From Dendrolimus kikuchii (taxonomy: Eukaryota > Arthropoda > Insecta > Lepidoptera > Lasiocampidae): DNA of 64,000 nucleotides. The stretch is from the NCBI GenBank assembly GCA_019925095.2, contig CM034398.1:12477001-12541000 (forward strand), written 5' to 3'. The notes under the pieces are model-generated. The model was given only the letters and a program-made list of their open reading frames with translations. It was not told the DNA's origin and searched no databases. Position 1 is the first letter of the stretch. Every line of letters starts with the position of its first letter. This document shows positions 34,963 through 44,396 of the stretch, in pieces. A program made the position numbers and the translations under genes.

Positions 34963-35689
34963 CAATAAAATTACAAAGTATTAAAAATGAAGCCACAATC
35001 CTGATTTACATTTGCATTACTTAACGACTTAGTTAACTTGCGAAACTCGCGACTTAAGTCATTACAATGATTTGAACAGCCATCTGCGTAATCTTCAACT
35101 TGTTACTTAACTGAAAAATATATGTCCACACAATAATAAAGACATAACTCGCCAGTTTTACCACTTACCTAACTACTTAACTAATGCAAATATATTGAAT
35201 CTTAATATGTCTATGAAAGTTTTAATGTTATGGCTGATATTTTAAATTGTCACGTAATACGAAGACAATAAGAAAAAAAGGACAAAATCTTTCGTCTTTC
35301 GAACTGGTGCTATATACGAACTTAGTGTAATATAATTACTAACATTTAATATAGAATATGTGAATGTCTTCACATTAGTAGAAATAATAATAAAAGTGTT
35401 AACGGACACTACTTATTTTAAATACGTTTAGTTAATTTAGGTTATATGTAAATTATTCATATCTTTCGATTAGACTGTAATGTTAATGTGGCATTTTTAA
35501 ATTACCTCATAAAAAAGAAAACAGATAAAAAAATCAAGAACTTCGTTATAAATTGAATTAATGCATTCATATAAAGTAAGCCTTTTAAGTTTTTCGGTTT
35601 TTTTTGTAAACTGTAGATGAACACATTGTGTATAATATACGAGTCGAGTATACATACCTATGTATAATATCACCTATGTGCGAAACTCG

Positions 35690-35845
35690 CGAGTTCTGGG
35701 ATTATACACTCGGACCAGTCTAGGGCCGATCCCACACAGTTCGTTTACAAAATTTACCATGCCTAGAATTGAACCTGGGGCTTTGCGTCCCAGTGAGCTC
35801 GGTCGGCAAAGGCTTACCCGTTCAACCACCTAGGTGGCATGCGGT
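35690..35845 (-). repeat. tRNA-derived SINE family S, degenerate copy
   Basis: On the - strand an A-box-like 'tggttgaacgggtaagcctt' precedes a decayed B box ('aggttcaattctagg'). The order and spacing match the better copies at 37826 and 44149. Confidence 0.5.
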
Positions 35846-36090
35846 TGGCCTCTGCCAACAATATACCATCCCGTTTCCTTAAAATGTGGAAACTTCAGCT
35901 TACTATTTGACTGGTCTGGTTTATTAACTTTAAGTTGTAAATATATAATATATGTGAAAAGTTGCCAAAACATCGAAATAATAATAAATTAAAATGCCAC
36001 GTTTAAAATAATAGTTAAATTGTAGTTTTAATTAATATATTGTGTTCTTAAAAGAATAACACATTTAATTTTTTAATTATTTTATTCTAG

Positions 36091-36322
36091 GTATAGGAGT
36101 AGTACTAGTAACGGCAGCAGGACTCGCCTGGCGATTGGGCGCCCGCGATGCACCTTGCGCCTTGCTCGGGCTCCGGCGAGCTTCCTGCAGGCGTCTCGTC
36201 CCAAGGCTCCCGCCGAGTTACGCGAGACCGCACCACCCATATGCGGCAATGCTGTACCCTGAATTTCATTATAGGCCGCCACCGCCGACGTACCAGGCGT
36301 CGATGCAAGAATACAGACTCAG
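36091..36322 (+). CDS. Coding exon b (second transmembrane segment, two PPxY)
   Basis: Acceptor 'ttattttattctag' before, donor 'gtaata' after. It completes the glycine codon split across the junction and continues the second hydrophobic segment, IGVVLVTAAGLAW. A Cys/Arg-rich stretch follows (CALLGLRRASCRRLVPR), then a proline/tyrosine-rich tail with PPSY and PPTY motifs and the segment ASMQEYRLR. The coding frame is the only one open across the whole exon that joins in frame to both neighbours. GC-rich compared with the introns. Confidence 0.8.
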
Positions 36323-36379
36323 GTAATATTTATTCTTTTGTACGTGGTAGAGCCATGCTGGAATCATTATTTTGATTAC

Positions 36380-36690
36380 AGCTCTTAGGGCCGGCTCAAT
36401 CGGTGTGATACTACGCTCTCACGGTCTATTGACGTGAAAAGGATAACCTCGTGCTAATCGTGTTTCGTGCGATAAGTCAAAGTTCGCCTCCCGCTATCTC
36501 ATTTTCTCTATCCCGTCTCTTCTATCCCATTCATCTTGTGACATCCCTCTATCTCATCCCCCTTTTTCATCTTCTTTATTCCACCCTAAAGGCTGGCAAT
36601 GCGTTGGCTTCACCCTTGGTGTTTCAAACGTTTATAGGCGATGGTAACCACTTTCCATGACCTGGGACGTCTGCACACTTGCCTGCTTCG
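36380..36690 (-). repeat. Composite repeat family D, inverted copy
   Basis: It starts 'gccggctcaatcggtgtgat' and carries the pyrimidine-rich 'ctatcccgtctcttctatcc' tract and the 'tataggcgatggtaaccact' end. It is the reverse-complement arrangement of 24596-25108. Confidence 0.55.
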
Positions 36691-37280
36691 CAGTAAAAAA
36701 AATCGATACTATATTTAGTCATACGAATAATAAGACTGAGGTGTTCTCGCGTCTTATTACAACGTGGTTTCAAATTCTATGAACTCCGAATTAATCAGCC
36801 CAAAAACGTGCAACTTCTGGGCTCTATTCGATTTATCTCTAGATGGTACGTATTTCTTAATAATTTATAATAGTTTTACTACCCCAGTATTCGGATTGTT
36901 CTAAGCCCCAAACACTAAATTTCAAATAGGCTATCATAAGATACTTCAACTAAAGCACCATATCAACCAACATAGTCTAACAATTTAAATATGTATATTG
37001 AAATCTTCGTCCCTAAACCGTTTCCACATGAATTATTCCATACATTTTTATCTGAATCACGTTGCTAGCGATATTGCTACGGCCGAGACGTCCCGTTGTG
37101 GTATTCTTAAAGAATATATGAATTCCCGTACATATTTATTTATATCTACACCTTAACACCAGATGCACTCAAGCGGCGTACATATGGAACTTTATGTAGC
37201 TGAATATTCTTCATATTGGAAATATGTATATCAATGCTTTAATGTAATACCGTGGTGGCTAGTTTCCCTACGTTCCTCAG

Positions 37281-37372
37281 GTATGCCAGATTTATCCGTG
37301 CAGAAAATGAGAAAGTATACCATTTCCTGTGACCAGGCGGCCTGTCGTAAGAGGCGAGAAAACAACCCTTAA
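37281..37372 (+). repeat. SINE-like family C, 5' fragment
   Basis: It includes 'tttatccgtgcagaaaatga' and 'ggcctgtcgtaagaggcgag', in the same orientation as the 11565 copy. It ends abruptly at 37372. Confidence 0.5.
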
Positions 37373-37479
37373 CCAAACATTTTGCAGGAGGTGGCGAAAT
37401 GGTTTTGCAACCTAGCTGTTTATATACCTTTCCTATTGACATGGATCTTTTATATATTATACTATTTTTATTTTTCTAG

Positions 37480-37557
37480 GTTGCTTCTTTTAGACAGAAG
37501 TGCGCCAGCGGTGTCTCCACCACCAACCTACAGGTCAAACTCAGCCAGTCTAGTCAG
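37480..37557 (+). CDS. Coding exon c (third PPxY)
   Basis: A 78-base exon between 'tttttctag' and 'gtacgc'. It joins as arginine-LLLLDRSAPAVSPPPTYRS, then ends SNSASLV plus a split arginine codon. It contains the third PPxY motif (PPTY). Phase in and out agrees with its neighbours. The short size and in-frame fit make a chance match unlikely. Confidence 0.75.
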
Positions 37558-37825
37558 GTACGCAACATCATGTCGTAACCTATGGTACAATGCAATCTAA
37601 GGGGAATTGTGGCATGTGGTCATTGTACATAAAAAGACAGCAATACATTAAGATTAGAATCATTTTCTTATCGTTTATGTAAAACAATGTACGTAATACA
37701 TAATTATGTTTCTTGCCAAAATACTTTGAAACCGCTCATTTAATATTACTAGCACTATATGACAATATTTGTGCCGTTTTAGTTTATTCATTTGCGTCAA
37801 AGTTTGGTAGAAAACTTAATTAATA

Positions 37826-38056
37826 ATAATAATAATCGGCAGACAAACACACACATTATATATCCCCAAATTAAGCAAGTTACGCTTGTGTTATGAGTAC
37901 AACGGACTACTCTGGGGCCGATCCCAGACACCCAGACCATAGTAAATAACGGAGAAAATACGTTTCCGAAATTTACTATACCAGGAATCGAACCCGGAAC
38001 CTCTGCGTTGCAGTGAGGTACGCCGGCAAAGGCTTAGCCCGCTCAACCACAGAGGC
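37826..38056 (-). repeat. tRNA-derived SINE family S, good copy
   Basis: Read on the - strand it has a perfect pol III A box TGGTTGAGCGG (38039-38049) and B box GGTTCGATTCC (37984-37994). A body through 'ggccccagagtagtccgttg' follows and an (ATT)n tail at the + strand left end (37826-37842). It is nearly identical to the copy at 44149-44396. The family end phrase is 'cggcagacaaacacacacat'. Confidence 0.8.
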
Positions 38057-38068
38057 CGAATTGAAGCA

Positions 38069-38378
38069 TTACTTTTTTTATTGTACGAGTTTAGCAGACA
38101 GGCAGACGGCCCACCTGATGGAGAGTGGTTATCATCGCCTATGGACATTTGCAACACCAAAGGTGCTACAAATGCGCTGCTGTTAAGGGATACTGGCCTG
38201 GCCACTTATGCCCGGAACACAACTCAAGGTTTTTGTGGCCGCATACTCTAGACCAGGGATAGTAGCCATCCAGGCAAGCAAGTACCCTACTATCTGGCTG
38301 TGGGTTATTTTGTCGCCTCTTAGAGGCCGCCCAGCCGCAAGAAATTGTATTGTTTCTGCATTCCTGCACGGATAATAA
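38069..38378 (-). repeat. SINE-like family C, near full-length copy
   Basis: T-run, 'gacggcccacctgatggaga', 'gtcgcctcttagaggccgcc' and 'cattcctgcacggataata'. It abuts the tRNA-SINE with a 12-base gap, so the two may have inserted close together. Confidence 0.7.
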
Positions 38379-38698
38379 TAATAACATAGAATACTTTACC
38401 ATCTCGAAATTATAGCCAGTTTATCGCAACCATTAAGATAGACACCGTGAAAAGCTTTTGATCTGTGTGTATAATGATTTAATAATTCTAAATATAAACG
38501 TATAAAATACACTATGTAGAAGACAATACTAAAATTATGCAGAATTACTAATAGTAGCTTAGACCATTAAAGTGACGAAGTCTTTGATGCCAAATGTTGA
38601 ATAAACGTTTTTGAATTAATTGTGAATTTTAAAGCGTTTGCATTTTAACTACCGTTACTGGGTAGAACTGATTTTGATTTTAGTTTTGTTTTGAACAG

Positions 38699-39011
38699 AG
38701 GATCAACGGGTGGAGCTTGGTGTGGCTCCGAATATAGCGGGCCGCCGTCGTACCGAGCACCCAGAGCAGACCCGCCCGTCACAGTAGCAGACACACTGCC
38801 CACTATCACACCCCACGACCTAAAATACGCAGACAATACCATAGAAGCCTTGCCCAAACCAACAGAACAAGAGAAAGATCCGGACGAACATCTCGTCACT
38901 ATTGTTCACACAGAGGCCCAGCCTGTCATTGTGACAGTTTCGGGGTCCACAGCACTCAATGATACTCACACACAGCCGCCATCAGAAATTGATATACTAG
39001 CACATTTATAA
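38699..39011 (+). CDS. Terminal coding exon d (fourth PPxY, acidic tail)
   Basis: It begins after 'tttgttttgaacag' and runs 104 codons to a TAA. It starts with a glycine/serine stretch (GSTGGAWCGSEYSG), then PPSY, the fourth PPxY motif. The rest is polar and acidic (TEQEKDPDEHLVTIVHTE) and finishes SEIDILAHL. There are no hydrophobic segments, consistent with a soluble cytoplasmic tail. A frame from an ATG at 38691 would cross the splice acceptor and is not used. Confidence 0.82.
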
Positions 39012-40628
39012 CGAACCAGGTTTAGATAGTGAAATACTTACAATTATTTAACCCAGCCCACTGATCTACAGCGCTTCACTAGAAGTGACTGCCTTACCAA
39101 ATATATTTAAAAGGCAATGCAGAGAGGGGCTTTGGTTTTATATCCGAACAGAGGCTTATACACCAAGCCGATTTCTGATTCGTACTATATATCTTGATTG
39201 CAATTACGTTTTAGCACTTCGGTGGAAAGGAAGTTTTGTGATCGCCAACCATTGAAGTGATTGATAATAACAATGTATTTTCATGTGTTATATGGTGGGA
39301 GGTTCGAAAATTAAAAGTGATTATAACTTTGGTACCTTATATTGATCGCTTGTTATGAATGTAAATTATAAACTAAAGATATTGAAGAGGCAAGACAATT
39401 TTGCTTTGATATAATTTCAGAGTCAAACATTCCATAGAATTTCATAAAGGTCATTTAATAAACGAGAGTTTCGTAGAATATTGACTTATGTAACAAAATT
39501 TTACTCCTAATATACAGTTTACCGCTTTCAAAACAAAATTGTCTTCCTTTTTTGTATTACTATTTTATATTTTAAAAATAATAGTTTTCAAGTACCTTAT
39601 ATTACGTTATAGATAAGTTTGTGTAAATATTTAAAAAGCACTGACGTATATTTTGTTTCATAGGTTTATTATTTAACAAAGAATGTGCCGTGTATATATT
39701 TATGTTCGATACAAATTAAAGAAGTAGAATTAATACATTAGGAATTTAACGCAACCATCGATTCATGTTTAAACCAAATCCTACACCGTGATGTACAACG
39801 CGTTTCCTTCTTTTTAATTCATGTAGTGCCAATGGTTGTATTTTTGTATATAAAAATAAAATATTTTATTTAGTTCGATTCTGCCTTTCGGGATTGCATA
39901 CATCGGAAAATATTGGGAATGGATACATTGAATACTTTCAAAACATTTTTCATTTACCTTTACACCCTTTTGAGCATTTTAATTAAATGGTCTTTTGAGA
40001 TGGAATAAAGGATGATAGTCCTTTAAGGAGTTAACTAAGGAATACCGTTCATATATCAAAAAAAGTTAATAAAAGATCCTTTAGCAGTTTTTTTTATTTA
40101 TGTCTTCTAAGAAATTTCTAAATCCACTAAAATATAAATAATAATAATTTATTATTATACCATGTATAGTAGTAATAAAAATCTCTAAAGTATTAAAGTC
40201 TCTAAAGTACTAAATTTCACAAAAATCGGGTAAATCCAATTAAATGAATAAGGAAACATCTAAAACAACTTATTTCCACATGTACAGATATACTATATAT
40301 TACTCATTTAAACAATCTGTTGAAATATAAATCCAACTACAAACTAGAAGATGTAGATGATATTTCTCAAATGTTATTAATTACCTAATTTAGACAAACA
40401 ATATTGTTATCATAAAAACATATTAATTATAACTTACGGTCTTATTCATAGAGAGTTAGAGTAAGAGCTAAACGCTCTTTATGGTTCTTAAACATGCGTT
40501 AAATCTTACACTAACTCTCTATGGATAAAACTGTTAGTGTTTTATAATTATTGTTATTAATAAGAGATGGAGAACATGTAATTATTATGTTGTACATAAC
40601 GTTATTTGTATTATAAGAAATAAATAAA
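39012..40628 (+). other. Probable 3' UTR of the host gene
   Basis: Directly follows the stop codon, AT-rich. Candidate poly(A) signals AATAAA at 39855-39860 and a tandem pair at 40619-40628; which is used cannot be told. If the distal one is used, the fold-back at 40438-40535 lies in the mRNA. Confidence 0.5.
40438..40535. repeat. Long near-perfect hairpin / short fold-back
   Basis: The left arm containing CATAGAGAGTTAGAGTAAGA pairs with the right arm TCTTACACTAACTCTCTATGG, about 28 of 30 positions counting the outer bases. The loop is ~40 bases. It could be a tiny MITE or an RNA hairpin. Confidence 0.6.
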
Positions 40629-41330
40629 GATCTTTAGTGAAATCGCTGTGTTTTTTATTTCGAGAAACTGAAGGTCGTGGCTTTTATTATTATAATTTAT
40701 ACTATATGGCGGCTGAACACCAATTTACATGGAAATTTTGCAAATTTGGGTACTGCATAATCAGATCTATTGGATCACTAAAACTTGTGGCGAAAGGTTG
40801 TCGTGCACACTTTCACTTTATATTCCTATGGTTATTTATGCGCGCTTCGATTACCGTGGCACCACACTAAATAAAGACAGTAACATACTAAAATTATTTA
40901 TCATACATGCCTACTGTAAGCTAGTATAGTGACGTTCTCAGCTCAGATAATCAGAGAATAGGGGATTGCAGTCAAATCAACTAAGTTACTGTTTATAAAC
41001 TTACAAAACGTCGCAGCCTTATGCCTTTTCAGCGAGCATACGCACTTATGACGTCATAAGTAGGTAAAAGTACAATAATTCAAATAAAGCAATAATTAAA
41101 GTTTGAAAATTAATTACAATTATTATGACAATTATATTTGAAAAGTTAGATAATAAGACGCTATTTTAACGCCTGATCTTTTGTAATATGTAAAAATATT
41201 TGAATTTATTGTAACATGTGTCCGCATCCTACTACCTATATTTTTTGCTGCTACTCATAAGTCACGGATAACATATTCTATAATATACATAATTTCGTTC
41301 GACGAAAACACGCATACAAATATATTCACA
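40629..41330. other. Non-coding, nothing recognised
   Basis: AT-rich. Short frames at 40637-40929 have no family features. Confidence 0.4.
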
Positions 41331-41344
41331 CGAAATAACTGCCT

Positions 41345-41699
41345 TTTTTATATATAGGGGAAATCCGTTTAAAGACCATAAGCCGCGCGAGGTGGAAAGG
41401 TCGCGGCCCGTCTGTGGGATTCGCTAGATCGGGGTGGCACTAGCATCTTATGTGTGAAGTGCTATTACCACGCCGCAGTTAGGGATACCCACTAAAGCTC
41501 CTGTCCGATCCTCTAGCGTCCTTCGTCAGCTGTGGGCTCGCTCGCGCATTCACCTCCAGCCTGGACGGACGACGAAAGACCCCTTTGACGGCTGGCCTCA
41601 CCATGGAATAGCCAGAGATCCGAGTCTCTGCGGCTGCCTCAATCTCACCTCGAGGTGGGAGGAGGCACGCGGATTTATGCGTGTCCCTCCTATCCGGAA
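41345..41699 (-). mobile_element. R1-type non-LTR 3' end, 355 bp
   Basis: On the - strand it ends in an A-run and shares with 22487-22832 the blocks 'gatcggggtggcactagcat' and 'cagttagggatacccactaa' (+ strand reading). It is flanked by a 14-bp target-site duplication with one mismatch, CGAAATAACTGCCT (41331-41344) and CGAAACAACTGCCT (41700-41713). Confidence 0.75.
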
Positions 41700-41713
41700 C
41701 GAAACAACTGCCT

Positions 41714-41903
41714 CCGCCAAGTTAGGTATACACAAGAATGCTGGTTTGACCTCGTGATTGATGACATCTATACTAATAATCTAATGGTGAGGGATGTCGA
41801 AGACCGCACAAACTGGAGCAGAAAAAGTAAGAAGGATGGCTTCGTGTTCTGAAGTGGACACTCCGATGGCAACCGAGATTTATATAACGCTAGGATGATG
41901 ATG
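41714..41903 (+). pseudogene. C-terminal tail of an RTE-type element
   Basis: The frame ending at 41852 reads WFDLVIDDIYTNNLMVRDVE then DRTNWSRKSKKDG. It resembles the WxDxVxxDM...DAxDRxxWR ending of RTE polyproteins and is followed by a 'gatgatgatgac' tail, a usual RTE terminus. It lies directly against the R1 insertion at its left and everything upstream is gone. Confidence 0.6.
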
Positions 41904-41942
41904 ACTTTGTCTATACTTCACCCGAAAAATGCAATGGAGACA

Positions 41943-42243
41943 TTTTGTTTTTATTGTGTGAGTTCAACAGACAAGCAGACGGCCCACATGATGGAAAGCG
42001 GTTACCATCGCCTATAGACATTTGCACCAACAAAAGCGTTACAAATGCGCTGTTGTTCTCTTTAGGGAAACTGGAACCTGGCCACACACAACTCAAGGTT
42101 GTTATGGCGACATACAGACCAGGCATGGTAGCCGTCCAGACGGGCAAATACCCTACCACCTAGCTGTTGTTGTTTTGTCGCCTCTTACGACAGGCCGCCC
42201 GGCCTCCGGAAATTGTATTCTTTCTCCGATCCTGCACGGATAA
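41943..42243 (-). repeat. SINE-like family C, near full-length copy
   Basis: 'tttttattgtgtgagttcaa', 'acggcccacatgatggaaag', 'cgcctcttacgacaggccgc' and 'cctgcacggataaca'. All family blocks are present, with a small central deletion. Confidence 0.72.
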
Positions 42244-43001
42244 CATCAATATTTAGATTTTTCTGTTTTATTGTTATTATTATTATTGTCTTGAAGTAGG
42301 AAGTGATGATTTGTATAATTGAGTTAGCACTAAAAAAAAGAAAGAAGGTAAATTATATATAGGTGGTATAAGAGTAATATTCTTAAATACCGTAAATAAA
42401 TTCAAAGGATATTTACCCGAAAATATTGGATTACGAAAAAATAAAACTAAGAGAATCCGTGCAGACCTATTCAAAATGTAAATCGAAGTACAGGCCACGG
42501 GTTCTGGAACAATGGTCTCCTGTAATTATATTGTAAAGCAATTTTGTCGCGTCGTCCCCACAAGCCGACAGGGCGAACCCCGCGCCGTGAAAATGAAAAT
42601 CCTACCAGTATTAATAAAACGCCCGGTATAATGCTTGCGCACAAAGTGAGAGTAATAAAGCAAAAAATATGAATGAATTAAAATTTTAATAACAGTATTT
42701 GTTGGGCACCTACATGCTATGGCGTTAATCATTCCGAACTTCAGATACGTTTAAAGTTTTTCATTTCAGGAAAGAAGAAAATAGTCTTTTATCATAGTTT
42801 TAAAAATAGTGAACGATATACTTGTTGTTAGGTCTGCCTATTTGGTTTAATTTGATAATTAATAGATGAATTGATTTTATTTGTGGTTCATTCTTGTTAT
42901 TCATTATTCAGTGTTATTATTTGTTGTTAATTGTTGTTATTTGATTCCTAGGATAAAAAGTAACGAAGATTTTAAGATTAAAAATGTTTTGTTGTGAAAA
43001 T
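42244..43001. other. Non-coding, nothing recognised
   Basis: It contains an ATT microsatellite at about 42270-42285 and a GC-richer patch at 42540-42620 without a sustained frame. Confidence 0.4.
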
Positions 43002-43165
43002 CGCATCAAAATCGGCCCCGTAGTTTTTACGGGAATCTTGAACAAACAGACAAATCGACAAACAGACAAGAAATCTCAAAAAATGCATCGTGTTCTCCAT
43101 CGTTTATATAGTCTATTCCTGTTGTTTTTTTTTAAATAGCGTCAATGTACAGACACATTGTTAAA
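43002..43165. repeat. Dispersed repeat family H, short copy 3
   Basis: 'aaaatcgcatcaaaatcggc', 'gtagtttttacgggaatctt' and 'tcgtttatatagtctattcc' match the right part of the copy at 16960-17420. Confidence 0.55.
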
Positions 43166-44148
43166 ATTTTATAATATCTGTTATTATTTTTATTACTTGT
43201 GTCCATTGCACGGAGTACATTACTATATTAATGAACTCTGTGATATATTAATATAATAGGAGAAGTCATTATGTTACCAAATTCAACGACTGCATCTGGC
43301 TTAGCCTATTTTATTAGATTCTCTGCCAATTAGTACCGCTTTCTAAACTGTGTCTCTGTGTGGAAGTAAGATCCTAAAGTTTACTTCTTATTCCATCTAA
43401 ACTATTACATATATTTTTTGTTATAGAAAGCGAAATCTGCCCATAGTAAGAGTAAGCTTTCGATAAGCCATTTGCTTTACGTAACTTTTACTCTTATCTG
43501 TTTTGCGAAAATTTTATTGCCGGTACACCGGAATAAAGTATTAGAAAGGAAACTTGTCAAATCGCAGACAAAATGTATCGGGACATGCGGGGTTTAGATC
43601 CGAGGATTCGATAGTAGTGATCGATGGGCGTTCTTTATTGTACTGACCAATAATAAATTTTCGATTTTTCTCTTTTTTTTGTATACATTTGAAAAATTCT
43701 TAACGACAATAGTAGTCTTATTAAACGGCATAATAAATATTATGACTATATAAATAGTTTATATTAATAAAATAAAATAAACAATAAAATAAAATATTAT
43801 TTTGAAACTCTTTTATACACTTATTTAGAAACACCGGTTATGTTTGTTAAATAATACTAAGATATAATTTACAATAAACTTTTTTTGTCTTAATTACTTT
43901 AACGCCATTCGGTTTGTTTTCAGTAGGAAACTGTTGTTGGAAAAACTAGTGGTATTTTTCGTCATCAAAACGTAAAATAAAAATGATATGTGACACCATC
44001 TAAAAATATACGATTTAGGATTTTTTGAGAATTACATTTTTATTGGGCGAATATACTTAATCTTGCCCCATGGTAATATCACTAACATAATGTTACTTAC
44101 TATGAATATTGTGACGATTCTAGTCCCAACATATTAAGCAAGCGCGAA
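43166..44148. other. AT-rich non-coding DNA
   Basis: No gene, exon or repeat recognised. Confidence 0.4.
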
Positions 44149-44396
44149 ACCAATAATAATAATAATAATCGGCAGACAAACACACACATTGTATATCCCC
44201 AAATTAAGCAAGTTACGCTTGTGTTATGAGTAATATACAACGGATTACTCTGGGGCCGATCCCAGACACCCAGACCATAGTAAATAACGGAGAAAATACG
44301 TTTCCGAAATTTACTATACCAGGAATCGAACCCGGAACCTCTGCGTTGCAGTGAGGTACGCCGACAAAGGCTTATCCCGCTCAACCACAGAGGCCG
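44149..44396 (-). repeat. tRNA-derived SINE family S, good copy
   Basis: It is nearly identical to 37826-38056: same A box (TGGTTGAGCGG), B box (GGTTCGATTCC) and an (ATT)n tail. Differences are limited to a few bases, including a 4-base insertion near 'gagtaatatacaacgg'. That implies both inserted fairly recently from a similar source. Confidence 0.8.

Larger units (their letters stand above)
27738..36090 (+). other. 8.35-kb intron with Jockey insertion
   Basis: Bounded by GT (27738) and AG (36090). It contains a Jockey 3' UTR fragment at 27938, a poly-C repeat at 28440-28735, the Jockey element at 28778-34080 on the opposite strand, a MITE at 34801 and a tRNA-SINE relic at 35690. The rest is AT-rich without features. 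Confidence 0.7.
36323..37479 (+). other. 1.16-kb intron
   Basis: GT at 36323, and the AG acceptor ends at 37479. It holds an inverted family D repeat at 36380-36690 and a short family C fragment at 37281-37372; otherwise AT-rich. Confidence 0.65.
37558..38698 (+). other. 1.14-kb intron
   Basis: GT at 37558, and the AG acceptor ends at 38698 ('gttttgaacag'). It contains a tRNA-SINE (37826-38056) followed directly by a family C copy (38069-38378), both on the - strand. Confidence 0.65.
27541..39011 (+). other. Host gene span: two-TM, PPxY-rich membrane protein (3' part)
   Basis: Four exons (27541-27737, 36091-36322, 37480-37557, 38699-39011) give 820 coding bases and the C-terminal ~272 residues, ending at a TAA at 39009-39011. 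Phases agree at every junction: the first exon starts on the third base of a codon, so at least one coding exon lies upstream, not found here. The predicted product has two hydrophobic segments separated by a short polar turn, a Cys/Arg-rich juxtamembrane region and a tail with four PPxY motifs. PPxY motifs bind WW domains, typically of Nedd4-family ubiquitin ligases, so a role as a membrane adaptor in trafficking is inferred, not shown. I do not recognise the orthologue. Introns of 8.35, 1.16 and 1.14 kb hold the transposons listed separately. Confidence 0.8.

Noticed and set aside
37984..38049. Possible functional tRNA gene from perfect A and B boxes
   Set aside because: The boxes belong to a SINE repeated at least four times with a long non-tRNA body and an (ATT)n tail; no complete cloverleaf.
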